DNA of 64,000 bases from Enterobacter sp. RIT418 (GTDB taxonomy: Bacteria; Pseudomonadota; Gammaproteobacteria; Enterobacterales; Enterobacteriaceae), in contig NZ_QBJD02000020.1 of the NCBI RefSeq assembly GCF_003057745.1, forward strand, positions 16,255 to 80,254, given 5' to 3'. Each line of letters opens with the position of its first letter. Position 1 is the first letter of the stretch. Both the position numbers and the translations under genes were made by a program. Shown here piece by piece: positions 1 through 10,076 of the stretch. The notes below the pieces were generated by a model. The model had not been told where the DNA came from and made no database searches. It saw only the letters and a program-made list of their open reading frames with translations.

Positions 1-2
1 AT

Positions 3-1103
3 AGCGAAGGCAAAACCCGTAACGGTAAAGTCGGTAAAGTCCTGACTCACCTGGGTCTTGAGCGTATCGAGAGCGACATCGCTGAAGCGGGCGACATCAT
101 TGCCATCACCGGTCTGGGTGAGCTGAATATCTCCGACACCATCTGCGACCCGCAGAACGTCGAAGCGCTGCCGGCCCTGTCCGTTGATGAACCAACCGTA
201 TCCATGTTCTTCAACGTCAACACCTCTCCGTTCTGCGGTAAAGAAGGTAAGTTCGTTACCTCTCGTCAGATCCTTGACCGCCTGAACAAAGAGCTGGTAC
301 ACAACGTTGCGCTGCGCGTTGAAGAAACCCCAGATGCGGACGCCTTCCGCGTTTCCGGTCGTGGTGAGCTGCACCTGTCAGTTCTGATCGAAAACATGCG
401 TCGTGAAGGTTTCGAGATGGCGGTTTCCCGTCCGAAAGTTATCTTCCGCGAAATCGACGGCCGTAAACAAGAGCCGTTCGAAAACGTGACGCTGGACGTT
501 GAAGAGCAGCATCAGGGTTCTGTGATGCAGGCTCTGGGCGAGCGTAAAGGCGACCTGAAAAACATGAATCCAGACGGCAAAGGCCGCGTACGTCTCGACT
601 ACGTGATCCCAAGCCGCGGTCTGATCGGCTTCCGTTCAGAGTTCATGACCATGACCTCTGGTACCGGTCTGCTGTACTCCACCTTCAGCCACTACGACGA
701 TGTTCGTCCTGGCGACGTGGGCCAGCGTAACAACGGCGTTCTGATCTCTAACGGTCAGGGTAAAGCGGTTGCGTTTGCACTGTTCAGCCTGCAGGACCGC
801 GGTAAGCTGTTCCTGGGTCACGGTGCAGAAGTGTACGAAGGCCAGATCATCGGTATTCACAGCCGTTCTAACGACCTGACCGTAAACTGCCTGACCGGTA
901 AGAAACTGACCAACATGCGTGCGTCCGGTACGGACGAAGCAACGGTTCTGGTTCCACCGATCAAGATGACCCTGGAGCAAGCTCTGGAATTCATCGATGA
1001 CGACGAACTGGTAGAAGTGACTCCACAGTCAATTCGTATCCGTAAACGTCACTTGACCGAAAACGATCGTAAACGCGCTATGCGCGGTGCGAAAGAAGAG
1101 TAA
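3..1103 (+). CDS. typA: Ribosome-associated GTPase TypA/BipA, C-terminal part (5' end outside window)
   Basis: The frame is open from the window edge and encodes the last 366 residues of TypA/BipA, a translational GTPase that binds the 70S ribosome and is needed for ribosome assembly and growth in cold or stress. The GTPase domain lies outside the window. What is visible is the end of domain II, the EF-G-like domains III and V, and the BipA-specific C-terminal domain with the family signature [12 protein letters not shown] near 614-650 and a basic tail. The first internal ATG (204) lies mid-domain and is not the start. A REP-like element and a hairpin terminator follow. Identification is firm. 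Confidence 0.97.
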   Translation, partial: SEGKTRNGKVGKVLTHLGLERIESDIAEAGDIIAITGLGELNISDTICDPQNVEALPALSVDEPTVSMFFNVNTSPFCGKEGKFVTSRQILDRLNKELVHNVALRVEETPDADAFRVSGRGELHLSVLIENMRREGFEMAVSRPKVIFREIDGRKQEPFENVTLDVEEQHQGSVMQALGERKGDLKNMNPDGKGRVRLDYVIPSRGLIGFRSEFMTMTSGTGLLYSTFSHYDDVRPGDVGQRNNGVLISNGQGKAVAFALFSLQDRGKLFLGHGAEVYEGQIIGIHSRSNDLTVNCLTGKKLTNMRASGTDEATVLVPPIKMTLEQALEFIDDDELVEVTPQSIRIRKRHLTENDRKRAMRGAKEE

Positions 1104-1111
1104 TACGGTCA

Positions 1112-1146
1112 ATCCGTAGGCCGGGTAAGCGCTTGCGCCACCCGGC
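1112..1146. repeat. REP-like palindromic element
   Basis: GTAGGCCGGGTAAGCG...CGCCACCCGGC forms an imperfect palindrome of the enterobacterial REP type (GCCGGGTRAGCG / CGC-ACCCGGC). It lies between typA and its terminator. A second copy is at about 59968-59999. Confidence 0.7.
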
Positions 1147-1150
1147 AGGT

Positions 1151-1182
1151 AAAAAGCCGCTGATTTCTCAGCGGCTTTTTTA
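1151..1182. terminator. Bidirectional Rho-independent terminator between typA and ompL
   Basis: Hairpin AAAAAGCCGCTGA-TTTC-TCAGCGGCTTTTTT with an A-run on one side and a T-run on the other. It can end both typA (+) and the convergent ompL transcript (-), whose stop codon begins at 1183. Confidence 0.85.
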
Positions 1183-1869
1183 TTAGAACGAATACCGTAA
1201 TCCCAAGCGAATACGGTACTGCTCGCGGTTGTAGTCATTCCATCTGTCCAGCCACTGCAGTTCGAGGTACGGCAGCCAGTTTTTGTCGATCTTATAGCTG
1301 AACTTATTGGTGATTTCCCAGTGGTGGTCTTTGCCATTTTTACTGTGGTAATCATTCGCGCGCTGGAAAAAGTGTGGTTCAAAAGTGTAGAAAAACGCAT
1401 CCGTCACTTTGAAGTTCCAGTAGTTGGCAAATTCGTGCGTGTCGTTCTTATCCATCTGCCCGTTATAGTCCGGCGTATCGTAATTGTTATGGTTATAGCG
1501 ATAGCGAAACGTCAGGTTAAACCAGTCGATAAATTTATAGTTGGTATCCAGGTAAACGGCCCCGCCGGAGCCCGCGCTGCTGTCGTTAATTAACCCACCG
1601 GGCTGGAACGTCAGTTTGTCAGTGGGCTTAAAGAGCGGATACCACCCCTCAATTTCGTTATAGCTGTGCTTTAGCTCATCCCATTTCCCAACGTTATAGG
1701 CGTTGGTGAACATCAGCCCCGCGCCCATATCGAAGTTATAGCCCGCGCGAAGGATCACTTCGTGCAGCTCAGAGGCCGTGTTGTAGGCTTCACGGGTTTC
1801 CACATACGCACCGGCAAATGCGGTGCAGGACACAGACGACACGATAAGTGTAGTAATGATTCTTTTCAT
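1183..1869 (-). CDS. ompL: KdgM-family outer-membrane porin OmpL of the sulfoquinovose locus
   Basis: The 228-residue protein has an N-terminal signal peptide (basic start, hydrophobic stretch, cleavage probably after CTAFA) and alternating aromatic beta-strand patterns ending in a C-terminal aromatic residue (GLRYSF), as expected of a 12-stranded KdgM-type monomeric porin. Length matches E. coli OmpL (about 230). It is the last gene of the yih operon, 75 bp behind yihO. The probable job is letting sulfoquinovose or its glycosides cross the outer membrane. That role is inferred from context; the family placement is clear. Confidence 0.9.
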   Translation of the reverse strand: MKRIITTLIVSSVSCTAFAGAYVETREAYNTASELHEVILRAGYNFDMGAGLMFTNAYNVGKWDELKHSYNEIEGWYPLFKPTDKLTFQPGGLINDSSAGSGGAVYLDTNYKFIDWFNLTFRYRYNHNNYDTPDYNGQMDKNDTHEFANYWNFKVTDAFFYTFEPHFFQRANDYHSKNGKDHHWEITNKFSYKIDKNWLPYLELQWLDRWNDYNREQYRIRLGLRYSF

Positions 1870-1899
1870 AATTTGTCCATGTATCAGGTACAGAAGGGC

Positions 1900-1925
1900 C
1901 GCCCTTCCTGTAGACAGGAAGGGCG
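1900..1925 (-). promoter_or_regulatory. Strong hairpin between yihO and ompL
   Basis: Perfect 11-bp inverted repeat (CGCCCTTCCTG, 4-nt loop, CAGGAAGGGCG) without a T-run, in the yihO-ompL gap. It may protect the upstream mRNA or reduce read-through into ompL. I see no stronger assignment. Confidence 0.5.
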
Positions 1926-1943
1926 AGGTGGCCAGATTTATAG

Positions 1944-3368
1944 TTATAAAGTGACTGCTGACGCTTTATTGTGGGTAGTTATCTCAGGGGTATTTGCTGA
2001 ATCTCTTTTCCGTTGTCCAATCTCCTCGATAATAAAGGCGAAGCGCGCTTCGTTGAGTTTATAAAAGAGTCCCATCGTGATGGCGGCAATAATGGCCAGG
2101 CCGCACGGCCAGAGGAAAATTAGCTGGCGCAAGCCCAGCAGCGTGCTGGCGCTCTGTACCGCGTGGGGAATATAGCCTATCTGGGTCAGCATAATTCCCG
2201 GCAGGAATCCGGCGAGCGCGGCGGAGATTTTGCGCGAGAAGGTATAGCCGGTATACACCGATCCTTCGGCGCGGATACCCGTTTTCCACTCGCCGTAGTC
2301 GACGGTATCCGGCACCAGCGCCCAGTTGAGGCTATTCACAAACGCCGTGCCAAAGAAGGCCATGCAGGAAAAGAGCACGAACAGCAGGGAGCTGGTTCCC
2401 CAAAAGAAGTTCAGCACGTCGCCTACCGCCCACAGCGCCAGCCCGCCCAGATAAACTGGCTTCTTGCCAAAGCGCTTCACCGCGCCCGGCACCAGAAACA
2501 CGCCTACCAGAATGCAGCCCATGCTGAAAAAGCCCATCCACGACAGCAGATGAAGATCGTTCAGCACGTACTGGGTGTAATAGACCTGAATCGCCAGCTT
2601 GATGTTAAACGCGGCGAGGGTACAGAGATTAGCGATGCACAGCACCAGCAGCGGCGGATTGCGAAAAATCGCGCAGAACGATTTCAGGATGCCGGGCTTG
2701 TGGTGATCGGGCGTGACCTCAACGTAGCGCTCCTTCACGCCGCTGTAGCACCACCACATGCAGAACAGTCCGCCCGTGACGAAAATCAGCGCGGCAACCA
2801 GATAGCCGAGAGAGGGCTGGTGGACGAACAGCGCCTGAATGGGCATAAAGCCAACGGTGCAGAGCAACAGCCCGACCGTTGCACCGCCCTGACGCCACGC
2901 CGCCAGCTGCGCGCGCTCGTTGGGGTTTTTGGTGATAGCGGGCACCATCGCGCCATACGCGCAGTTCATCAGGCTATAGCACAGCCCGAACAGCATAAAG
3001 AGCGCGGTGGCAAGCGCGGTTTTTACCGTCAGGCTAAAGTCGTTGGCCATAAACTGCGCCGTCGCGACCAGCGCGACCGGAACGGAGGCGTAAAGAATAA
3101 ACGGCCTGAATTTTCCCCTCGCACCGATGTTGCGCCGGGAGTCCAGCAGCACGCCGGTCAGCATGTCGGTAAACGCGGTAAAGAATTTCGCGACCAGGAA
3201 AATAATGCCGCCATAGAACGCGGGCATGCCCAGCTCGTCCGTGTAAAACTTCAGCAGATACAGCGTGCCAATACACAGCATCAGGTTCGAGCCAAAATCG
3301 CCCATCCCGTAGGCGCACTTCTCGCGCAGGCTCAATTTCAGGGTTAACGGATCAGTATTGTGTGTCAT
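1944..3368 (-). CDS. yihO: GPH-family sulfoquinovose-locus transporter YihO
   Basis: This 474-residue, roughly 12-helix transporter belongs to the glycoside-pentoside-hexuronide:cation symporter family (MelB type). It has the family's N-terminal YGMGDFGSNL motif and the conserved AAWRQGG segment. The sequence follows E. coli YihO closely, including the C-terminal SAVTL-like end. It is thought to carry sulfoquinovose or the glycerol glycoside into the cell. It is a paralogue of the neighbouring yihP product, with long identical stretches such as LAIQVYYTQYVLND. The two genes lie 43 bp apart in one operon. Which substrate each carrier takes cannot be read from sequence. Confidence 0.93.
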   Translation of the reverse strand: MTHNTDPLTLKLSLREKCAYGMGDFGSNLMLCIGTLYLLKFYTDELGMPAFYGGIIFLVAKFFTAFTDMLTGVLLDSRRNIGARGKFRPFILYASVPVALVATAQFMANDFSLTVKTALATALFMLFGLCYSLMNCAYGAMVPAITKNPNERAQLAAWRQGGATVGLLLCTVGFMPIQALFVHQPSLGYLVAALIFVTGGLFCMWWCYSGVKERYVEVTPDHHKPGILKSFCAIFRNPPLLVLCIANLCTLAAFNIKLAIQVYYTQYVLNDLHLLSWMGFFSMGCILVGVFLVPGAVKRFGKKPVYLGGLALWAVGDVLNFFWGTSSLLFVLFSCMAFFGTAFVNSLNWALVPDTVDYGEWKTGIRAEGSVYTGYTFSRKISAALAGFLPGIMLTQIGYIPHAVQSASTLLGLRQLIFLWPCGLAIIAAITMGLFYKLNEARFAFIIEEIGQRKRDSANTPEITTHNKASAVTL

Positions 3369-3411
3369 GGTCGATCCCCGGAGCGCCCCGAAGAGCGCTC
3401 GCTCAAATCAT

Positions 3412-4794
3412 TCAGGCCGTACGTTTGCGCAGCTCAATCTCTTCGACGATGCGCACATACATCTTCTCGTTGAGGTTGTAGAAGCAGCCCATCGCCACGA
3501 TGGTGATGACCGCCAGCAGGCTTGGGTAGATAAAAATCAGCTGCCGCAGCCCCTCAACCGTGCCGGCGGATTGCACCACGTTGGGCACATAGCCGATCTG
3601 CGTCAGCATAATGCCGGGGAAGAAGCCCGCTAGCGCCTGGGAAACCTTTCTGAAGAAGGTGAACCCGGTATAGACCGTCCCCTCGGAGCGCACGCCGGTG
3701 CGCCACTCGCCGTACTCCACGGTATCGGAGACCAGCGCCCAGTTCAGGCTGTTCACAAACGCGGAACCGAAGAACGCCAAGCAGGAGAACGCCACGAAGC
3801 TCACCGAGCCGCCGCCGAAGAAATAGTTAAGCAGATCGCCCGCCACCCAAATGGCCAGTCCGCTGATATAGACTTTCTTCTTGCCGAAGCGTCGCACCGC
3901 CCCCGGCATCATAAAGACGCCGATAAAAATGCAGCCCATGCTGAAGAAGCCCATATACGACAGCAGGATCGGGTCGTTCAGCACGTACTGCGTGTAGTAA
4001 ACCTGAATGGCGAGCTTGACGTTAAACGCGCCCAGCGTGCACAGGTTAGCGATGCAGAGGATAAACAGCGGGCGGTTCCCGGCGATGGCGCGAAACGACT
4101 GCAGCAGCCCCGGCTTTTGCGCCGGATTAGCGGGCTGTGCCTCAACGTAACGCTCGGTCACCCCTTTGTAGCACCACCACATAAAGAACAGCCCGAACAG
4201 CGAAAACAGGGTCGCGGCAAAGATGTAGCCAAGCTGGTCGTTGCCCTCAATCAGGTTCATCACCGGCACAAAGCCGACGGTGCACAGCAGCAGGCCGAGC
4301 GTGGCACCGCCCTGGCGCCAGGCGGCCAGCGAGGCGCGCTCGTCCGGGTTTTTAGTAATCGCGGGCACCATCGCGCCGTAAGAGCAGTTCATCATGCTGA
4401 AGAACAGGCCGTACAGCATAAACAGCACGGTTGCCATCACCGTTTTGCCGGTCACTTCGAACGGCGTGCCGACGAAGTTGGCAATCGCCAGCAGGGTCAC
4501 CGGGAACGCCGCGTACAGCACGAACGGCCGGAACTTCCCTTTCGGGCCAATCTTGCGCCGGGAGTCGAGCATGATCCCGGTGCCCATATCGGTGAAGGCG
4601 GTAAAGAACTTGGCAATCAGGAAGATGATCCCGCCGTAGGTGCCCGGCAGCCCCAGCACGTCGGTATAAAATTTCAGCAGGTACAGGGTGCCGATATCCA
4701 GCAGGATATTAGAGCCGAGGTCGCCCATTCCGTAGGCGAGTTTTTCTTTAAACGGCAGGCGTAGGGTTGCCGGATCGGAAGTATGTTGACTCAT
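3412..4794 (-). CDS. yihP: GPH-family transporter YihP (sulfoquinovose/DHPS locus)
   Basis: A 460-residue polytopic inner-membrane symporter of the GPH/MelB family, paralogous to YihO. Shared motifs include YGMGDLGSN at the N-terminus, KKNPDERASLAAW-type loop residues and the VYTGFTFFRK segment. In E. coli YihO and YihP are proposed as importer of sulfoquinovose (or its glyceride) and exporter of dihydroxypropanesulfonate; the split between them is not settled. It sits between yihQ and yihO in one orientation with short gaps. The start has the family N-terminus. Confidence 0.93.
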   Translation of the reverse strand: MSQHTSDPATLRLPFKEKLAYGMGDLGSNILLDIGTLYLLKFYTDVLGLPGTYGGIIFLIAKFFTAFTDMGTGIMLDSRRKIGPKGKFRPFVLYAAFPVTLLAIANFVGTPFEVTGKTVMATVLFMLYGLFFSMMNCSYGAMVPAITKNPDERASLAAWRQGGATLGLLLCTVGFVPVMNLIEGNDQLGYIFAATLFSLFGLFFMWWCYKGVTERYVEAQPANPAQKPGLLQSFRAIAGNRPLFILCIANLCTLGAFNVKLAIQVYYTQYVLNDPILLSYMGFFSMGCIFIGVFMMPGAVRRFGKKKVYISGLAIWVAGDLLNYFFGGGSVSFVAFSCLAFFGSAFVNSLNWALVSDTVEYGEWRTGVRSEGTVYTGFTFFRKVSQALAGFFPGIMLTQIGYVPNVVQSAGTVEGLRQLIFIYPSLLAVITIVAMGCFYNLNEKMYVRIVEEIELRKRTA

Positions 4795-4839
4795 TATTGT
4801 TCTCCGTCTGCCCGCAGGTTTCCCCGCGGGCGAGCCTTA

Positions 4840-6864
4840 TCAGATATGACGTAAGGTGCTAAACAGATCTGCCCATTCGCTGTGCTGGCGATAGAAGACC
4901 GGCGGCTTGCCGAGCGGAGCATCAACGGTCACGTCGCCGCCCTGGCAGCACTCCCCGGTCCACGCATTCACCCAGCTGTCCTGCGGCAGATAGAGCGTCC
5001 AGTCCGTGCGCCCCTCTTCGTGAACGGGTGCCACCAGCAGATCGCGGCCAAACAGGTACTGATATTTCAGCGTGTAGGCGCGCGCGTCGTCCTCGTAGTG
5101 CAGGAACAGCGGGCGCATTACCGGCAGGCCGCTTTTGGCGTTCTGCGCGACGGCGGCTTTGATATACGGCTTCAGCGTGGTGAACACGGTGGTCATGCGC
5201 GCGAAGTGGGCGATGGTTTCCGCGTCGCCGTCGAACTGCCAGTTATCGCCAGGGCGGTTGCCTTCGTGCGTGCGCATCATTGGCGTGAAGGCGCTGAAAT
5301 CGCACCAGCGCAGCAGCAGCTCTTTGCTGCGCTTCATCTCGAATAGAGTGGTATAACCGCCGATGTCGCTGTGGTGCAGGCCGTGGCCGGTCATCGCCAG
5401 AGACAGCGCCGCGGGTATGACCGAGGCCAGGCCGTCGTCGAGGCTCCAGTCGACGTTCTGATCCCCCGCCCACATCATCACGGAATGCTTCTGGCTGCCG
5501 GTGTAGCCTGCACGCATAAAGAACAGGATCTCGCCGAGCTTGCCGGTCTCCTCCAGCGCCTCGTAGTTACATTTGGCCCACAGGGCTGGCCACGCGTTGT
5601 GCATGATCTCCGCGCTGACGCCGTTGTGCAGGAAGGTATCGGTCGGCAGATATTCACCGAAGTCGGCCATCCATCCGCCGCAGCCCAGTTCGATCAGGTT
5701 CTTTTTGATGACCTCTTTGTACCAGTCGTAGGCTTCAGGGTTGGTCAGGTCGATAACGCCCGCATAGAACTCGCCGAACTCGACGTGGTAGTCCTCGCCG
5801 TCGGCATTTTTGGTCAGATAGCCGCGCTTCGCCGCCTCTTCGCAGAGATCTCTGTCGCTGGCGACGTACGGGTTGATGTAGGAGAGGAACTGCACGCCCT
5901 CCTGCTTCCACTGCTGAATACGCTCATCAAGCTGCGGATACAGCTCGCTGTTCCACTTCCAGTTCCACATCACGCGCTTGCCGAAGGAGGTCATGCGGAT
6001 GCCGGACCAGTCCTGCGCCCAGATGCCGTTCACCTTCACGCCGCCTTTGCGCATAACGTCGAGCTTCTGCTGACAGACCTCGGTGCCGCCCTGAATACCC
6101 AGCGTCACGCCGTCGTAAACCCAGTCAGGCAGTTCAGGCTGGCGCCCCAGCAGTCCGGTGAGTTTTTCCAGCAGATCGATGTAGGTTTCCGCACAGTCGA
6201 AGCGCAGCGTGGCGTTATCTTCCCAGAACGCCAGCTCGTGGAAGTCCGGCGCGCTGAAGTCAAAATTCATGTAGCAGCTGTTGTCCACGTGGCAGTAGTA
6301 CTTCTGCGTGCTCACGAAGGTGGGCTGTGGGAAGAAGGTCCAATAGTAATCGCCGCCCGCGTTCTCCTTGCAGTCGGCCTGCCAGGTCACGTAGGTTTGC
6401 TTGTTGCGGCCCACGCCCTGCTCGCTGGTCCACAGCGGGAACGGCTTGCCGCGCAGATCGAAATAAGAGAACTGCTCGCCGCAGCCGTAAATGTGATCTT
6501 CAGGCTGGGCCGCCAGCCGCAGCCAGATGCGGTTATGGCGGTGGGCATCGTTTTTAAGCTTCAGCTCCAGACGGCCTTCCGCATCCACGCCCACCAGCAG
6601 CGTGGCGCTGACCGCATCGCCGCGGGTAAAGCGGATCGCCCAGCCCGCGCTTTGCTGCGTGACGGTCGCGTCCGTCAGCGCGATCTTTTCGTTCAGTTTG
6701 TCCTTGATGCTGAAATTGCCGCGAAACATCTCAATATCAGCCTCACCTGCGCCGATCCACAGGCAGGGCGCATCCGCGGTGTGGGACAAAATCAGGCGGT
6801 TCTCCCAGCTGAGGGTGAAACCATTTTCATTATTTTCCAGATTTATATTGTGTAGGGTACGCAT
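4840..6864 (-). CDS. yihQ: Sulfoquinovosidase YihQ (GH31 alpha-glucosidase family)
   Basis: A 674-residue glycoside hydrolase family 31 enzyme that releases sulfoquinovose from sulfoquinovosyl glycerol, a breakdown product of plant sulfolipid. The catalytic nucleophile Asp lies in GGWMADFGEYLPTD and the acid/base Asp in MWAGDQNVDW. The sulfonate-binding Arg and Trp expected of sulfoquinovosidases fit the WSGIRMTSFGKR region. I chose the start at 6864 rather than 6891 because GGAG stands at normal spacing before it and it leaves 16 bp after the yihS stop, whereas the longer form would overlap yihS. E. coli has yihR between yihQ and yihS; it is absent here. Confidence 0.95.
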   Translation of the reverse strand: MRTLHNINLENNENGFTLSWENRLILSHTADAPCLWIGAGEADIEMFRGNFSIKDKLNEKIALTDATVTQQSAGWAIRFTRGDAVSATLLVGVDAEGRLELKLKNDAHRHNRIWLRLAAQPEDHIYGCGEQFSYFDLRGKPFPLWTSEQGVGRNKQTYVTWQADCKENAGGDYYWTFFPQPTFVSTQKYYCHVDNSCYMNFDFSAPDFHELAFWEDNATLRFDCAETYIDLLEKLTGLLGRQPELPDWVYDGVTLGIQGGTEVCQQKLDVMRKGGVKVNGIWAQDWSGIRMTSFGKRVMWNWKWNSELYPQLDERIQQWKQEGVQFLSYINPYVASDRDLCEEAAKRGYLTKNADGEDYHVEFGEFYAGVIDLTNPEAYDWYKEVIKKNLIELGCGGWMADFGEYLPTDTFLHNGVSAEIMHNAWPALWAKCNYEALEETGKLGEILFFMRAGYTGSQKHSVMMWAGDQNVDWSLDDGLASVIPAALSLAMTGHGLHHSDIGGYTTLFEMKRSKELLLRWCDFSAFTPMMRTHEGNRPGDNWQFDGDAETIAHFARMTTVFTTLKPYIKAAVAQNAKSGLPVMRPLFLHYEDDARAYTLKYQYLFGRDLLVAPVHEEGRTDWTLYLPQDSWVNAWTGECCQGGDVTVDAPLGKPPVFYRQHSEWADLFSTLRHI

Positions 6865-6880
6865 AAAAACTCCGTCTTTA

Positions 6881-8122
6881 TTATTCGGCAAGGCTATCCA
6901 GTAATCCGGCGGCTACGGCAGGGGCTAAGCCCGGTGCCAGCGGCAGGCGGGGGATCACCAGGCAGTGCAGCAGATGGTAAATATCCTGCTTGCCGTCCCA
7001 GACTTTGGTGGTCACTTCGTTATTGGTATCCAGCTCCTGCCACCAGGAACCGTTCTCGTAGTCCATCAGGTACTTGATGCAGTAATCCCACCACGTCTGA
7101 TACCAGGCTTCGTACTGCGCCTCGCCGGTGACCGTATACAGCGCATAGGCCGTGCCCATGGCCTCGACGATCGGCCAGCGCACGCGCTCGCGCACGATGG
7201 GCTTGCCGTCCCAGCCCACGGAGTAGACAAACCCGTCTGCGCCGTCCGGTGCCCAGGCGTCGCGAATGGTGGCGTGGAACAGCCCTTTGGCATCTTCCAG
7301 CAGCCACTCCGGCGGGGTTTCAAAACGGGCTTCCAGCGCGGCGCGCAGGTGCAGCATCAGGCGGCCCCACTCGATCCAGTGGCCCGGCGTGCCGCCGTAG
7401 GCGCGGAAGCGGTGGGCAGGATTGTCGATGTTGTAATCGCGGATCGGGTTCCAGTCAGTGTCGAAATGCTCGTTAACGCGGTACTCACCCTTGCGCGCCA
7501 CGTCGTGAATAATCACCGAGGCGATGCGCAGGGCGCGGTCGAGCCACTTGCGGTCGTGCGTGACGTCGTAAACGATCAGGAAGGCTTCCACGGCATGCAT
7601 ATTGGCGTTGCCGCCGCGGTAATCCTCGGTTTTGCTGAAGGCCTCATCCCAGGATTCGAGGCACATTTGTTCCTCTTCGCTCCAGAAATAGCGCTCGATC
7701 ACCTCAATCGCATCGTCCAGCAGCTGGCGCGCCTGCGGGTGGCCGGTGGTCACGGCGCTTGCCGCGCCCAGCAGCACGAAGAAGTGCTGATAGCCCTGCT
7801 TGGAGGCGTCAATCACCCCTTCATCGTTCACGCAGGCGTACCAGCCGCCGTGCCGCTTGTCGCGCAGCGGGCCGTTGAGGGCGTTAATGCCGTGCTCAAC
7901 CAGGGCGTACGCGCCGGGGCGACCCATGTTTGCCGCCACCGCGTGCACGTGCAGCATGCGGGCGGTGATCCACAGGTGCGTGCCCATGTCGCTGCGCACC
8001 TGCCCGTTATTGCCCAGCCAGCCAAAGCCGGTCGGTACGGCGGCGTTTTTGCCGAAGTCGAAAATGCGGTCAGTCTCGTGTTCGAGCCAGCGGTTGTGGC
8101 TCAGCGTGTTAAACCATTTCAT
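6881..8122 (-). CDS. yihS: Sulfoquinovose isomerase YihS
   Basis: This 413-residue protein belongs to the N-acylglucosamine 2-epimerase (AGE) family with an alpha6/alpha6 barrel and has the same length as E. coli YihS. It interconverts sulfoquinovose and 6-deoxy-6-sulfofructose in the cytoplasm. Conserved His/Glu residues of the AGE active site fit the segments [18 protein letters not shown] and the C-terminal [18 protein letters not shown] precedes the ATG at good spacing. It lies 14 bp behind yihT and 16 bp ahead of yihQ. In many relatives yihR, an aldose-1-epimerase gene, sits next to it; none is present here. Confidence 0.95.
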   Translation of the reverse strand: MKWFNTLSHNRWLEHETDRIFDFGKNAAVPTGFGWLGNNGQVRSDMGTHLWITARMLHVHAVAANMGRPGAYALVEHGINALNGPLRDKRHGGWYACVNDEGVIDASKQGYQHFFVLLGAASAVTTGHPQARQLLDDAIEVIERYFWSEEEQMCLESWDEAFSKTEDYRGGNANMHAVEAFLIVYDVTHDRKWLDRALRIASVIIHDVARKGEYRVNEHFDTDWNPIRDYNIDNPAHRFRAYGGTPGHWIEWGRLMLHLRAALEARFETPPEWLLEDAKGLFHATIRDAWAPDGADGFVYSVGWDGKPIVRERVRWPIVEAMGTAYALYTVTGEAQYEAWYQTWWDYCIKYLMDYENGSWWQELDTNNEVTTKVWDGKQDIYHLLHCLVIPRLPLAPGLAPAVAAGLLDSLAE

Positions 8123-8136
8123 GTTCAGATCCTTTC

Positions 8137-9012
8137 TTAACGGCGAGCCATCATTTCGTCGACGATCTCACCCAAACGCTGCAGTTTCGGCACGGAGACG
8201 TCGCGCAGCATCATGTCGGTATCCGGCAGGCCCACCACGGACGACCATACGGCGCGACCGGCTAAAAAGCCTGACGCCCCCGCCTGCATGGCAACCTGCA
8301 CCGCGCGCGGGAAGAGCTTGTCGTCCACGCCGGAGGAGAGGATCACCCACGGCATGTTGATTTCCGCGTTCAGCTTCTGCGAGGCGGCCAGCAGCGCCTG
8401 CTGCGTGCCTTTGCCATAGAGCGGCATTTCCACTTTGTAGAGGTCCGCGCCGCTGTCGCCTAGCTCTTTTGCCGCGTCGATAATCGCCTGCTCGCGGTCA
8501 AAGGCGGCACCGCGACGCGGCGGGCGTACCACCGGCTCAATGATGCTAAGCAGCCCGTTGCTGTGGCACAGCGTATTGAACGCCTTCACCATCTCCAGGC
8601 GCTGCTGCGGATCTTCGTCGCTGCGCCACAGCACCAGCAGCTTCAGCGCCTTGCCGCCGTCGCGTTTGACCGCCTGCGCGTCGATGTTCTTGTCAATCAC
8701 CACGCTGTCCACCGGAATACCGTTCCCCGGGATAAACTCGTCGGCCGCGACAATCATCGCGCAGCTTTTGGCAACGGCCTGCTGTTCCACAATCTGGCGG
8801 TAGCAGAACTGCTGGTCAACGAGGATCGCAGAGGCGTACGGAGACAAAATTTTCGCCGCGCTGACCTTAAAATCCGTCAGGTGCTGGTCGGTTACCGGCA
8901 CCTGCGCGCCCGCAGCGGCAAACATCAGGCGCATCGCTTCGCGCTGGTCCACGGCCAGCATCGCAAAACCGCCGGAAGGTCGGGTGATATCTTTCAGGGT
9001 GTACATCGTCAT
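8137..9012 (-). CDS. yihT: 6-deoxy-6-sulfofructose-1-phosphate aldolase YihT
   Basis: A class I (Schiff-base) aldolase of 291 residues that splits 6-deoxy-6-sulfofructose 1-phosphate into dihydroxyacetone phosphate and 3-sulfolactaldehyde. The Schiff-base lysine is expected in [11 protein letters not shown], and the LVLWRSDED and PVVRPPRRG segments are conserved with E. coli YihT. Two ATGs six bases apart (9012 and 9006) could start it; AAGGA suits the first and GAGGA the second. It sits 18 bp after yihU in the same operon. Confidence 0.95.
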   Translation of the reverse strand: MTMYTLKDITRPSGGFAMLAVDQREAMRLMFAAAGAQVPVTDQHLTDFKVSAAKILSPYASAILVDQQFCYRQIVEQQAVAKSCAMIVAADEFIPGNGIPVDSVVIDKNIDAQAVKRDGGKALKLLVLWRSDEDPQQRLEMVKAFNTLCHSNGLLSIIEPVVRPPRRGAAFDREQAIIDAAKELGDSGADLYKVEMPLYGKGTQQALLAASQKLNAEINMPWVILSSGVDDKLFPRAVQVAMQAGASGFLAGRAVWSSVVGLPDTDMMLRDVSVPKLQRLGEIVDEMMARR

Positions 9013-9030
9013 TCCTCAGTCCTTTTCGTA

Positions 9031-9921
9031 TCAGTGTGATTTTTTCAGCCCGGCGGATGCGCGAACCTGTTCAAGAATGGCCGTCCAGTCTTCGCGACCG
9101 CGCCCGGCGGCGCGGGCCTGGTTGTAAACTTCGCGGGAAGCCGCGCCCAGCGGCATCGGAACGTGGAGCTGGTTGGCCACGTCGAGCGCGATCCCCAGAT
9201 CCTTATGCGCCAGGTCGATCATGAAGGCGGGTGAGAGATCCCCTTTCAGCACCTTGTTCGGCCACGAGGTCGTGAAGTGGCCTTTGCCCGCGGGCGTGCC
9301 GCTCATCACCTTCAGCGCCACGTCGAAGGAGAGGCCGAGCGCTTCGCACAGCACGGCGGCTTCGGCGGAAAGCGCATTCAGGGCAATGCTCATATAGTTA
9401 TTGATAAGCTTCACGCGGATGCCCATGCCCGGCCCGCCGGCGTTAATCAGCTCGTTGCCCATCGCCATGAGCACCGGCGTGGCGCGCTCAACCTGCTGGG
9501 CCGTGCCGCCCGCCAGCAGAAGCAGGGTTCCGGCGATGGCGTGATCGGACGTACGCCCGACAGGCACGTCCATCATGCTGAAGCCTTGCTCTGCCATGTC
9601 GCGGATCAGCGCGTCGGTTTGCAGCGGATGAATGGTGGACATATCTATCACCAGCGCGTCGCGGGATAGCCCTTCGCACACGCCGTGCTCGCCGAAGAGC
9701 ACGCGGCGCACCAGATCACCGTTTGGCAGCATGGTAATGACGAATTCGGCGTCCGTTGCGGCCTGAGCGGGCGTAGCCGCCGCCCGTGCGCCGCTCTCCA
9801 CCAGCGCCTGAACCGCCTGCGGGTTCACGTCAAAAACCTGTAGCCGGTGGCCGTGCTTCAACAGATTCTTCGCCATTGGCGCGCCCATCTGCCCTAAACC
9901 GATAAATGCGATTGCTGACAT
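9031..9921 (-). CDS. yihU: 3-sulfolactaldehyde reductase YihU
   Basis: A 296-residue member of the 3-hydroxyisobutyrate dehydrogenase superfamily. It has the N-terminal Rossmann motif [16 protein letters not shown] for NADH, the substrate-binding [11 protein letters not shown] segment, and the catalytic Lys in the VKLINNYMS helix. It reduces 3-sulfolactaldehyde to 2,3-dihydroxypropane-1-sulfonate, the end product exported by sulfoglycolytic enterobacteria. It is the first gene of the minus-strand operon yihU-T-S-Q-P-O-ompL and faces the promoter region shared with yihV. Confidence 0.95.
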   Translation of the reverse strand: MSAIAFIGLGQMGAPMAKNLLKHGHRLQVFDVNPQAVQALVESGARAAATPAQAATDAEFVITMLPNGDLVRRVLFGEHGVCEGLSRDALVIDMSTIHPLQTDALIRDMAEQGFSMMDVPVGRTSDHAIAGTLLLLAGGTAQQVERATPVLMAMGNELINAGGPGMGIRVKLINNYMSIALNALSAEAAVLCEALGLSFDVALKVMSGTPAGKGHFTTSWPNKVLKGDLSPAFMIDLAHKDLGIALDVANQLHVPMPLGAASREVYNQARAAGRGREDWTAILEQVRASAGLKKSH

Positions 9922-10076
9922 GCTTCTCTCCTGTCACATCGTGTCAATTTCTGCGCGTTTTTGTTGTCTGTTTTTGATCGTATTTGTAATTTATAGTCAA
10001 AAAATAGACATGGGTCACTTTTTAAACATTTGGTGAAATTAAAATGAGCACATCAGAAAACGCAGAAGGAATTACC
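9922..10076. promoter_or_regulatory. Divergent yihU/yihV promoter region, likely CsqR-controlled
   Basis: An AT-rich 155-bp gap between the divergent yihU operon and yihV. It holds T-rich stretches and -10-like sequences in both directions (for example TATAGTC and TTTAAACAT). In E. coli the DeoR-type repressor CsqR (YihW) binds this interval and is released by sulfoquinovose or its derivatives. I cannot point to a specific operator. Confidence 0.6.

Noticed and set aside
204..1103. A complete 299-residue gene starting at 204
   Set aside because: The TypA frame is open to the window edge and the ATG lies inside a conserved domain.
2163..6855. Long plus-strand frames opposite yihO, yihP and yihQ (up to 494 residues)
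   Set aside because: Antisense shadows of well-supported genes; composition is Arg/His/Gln-rich and without domains.
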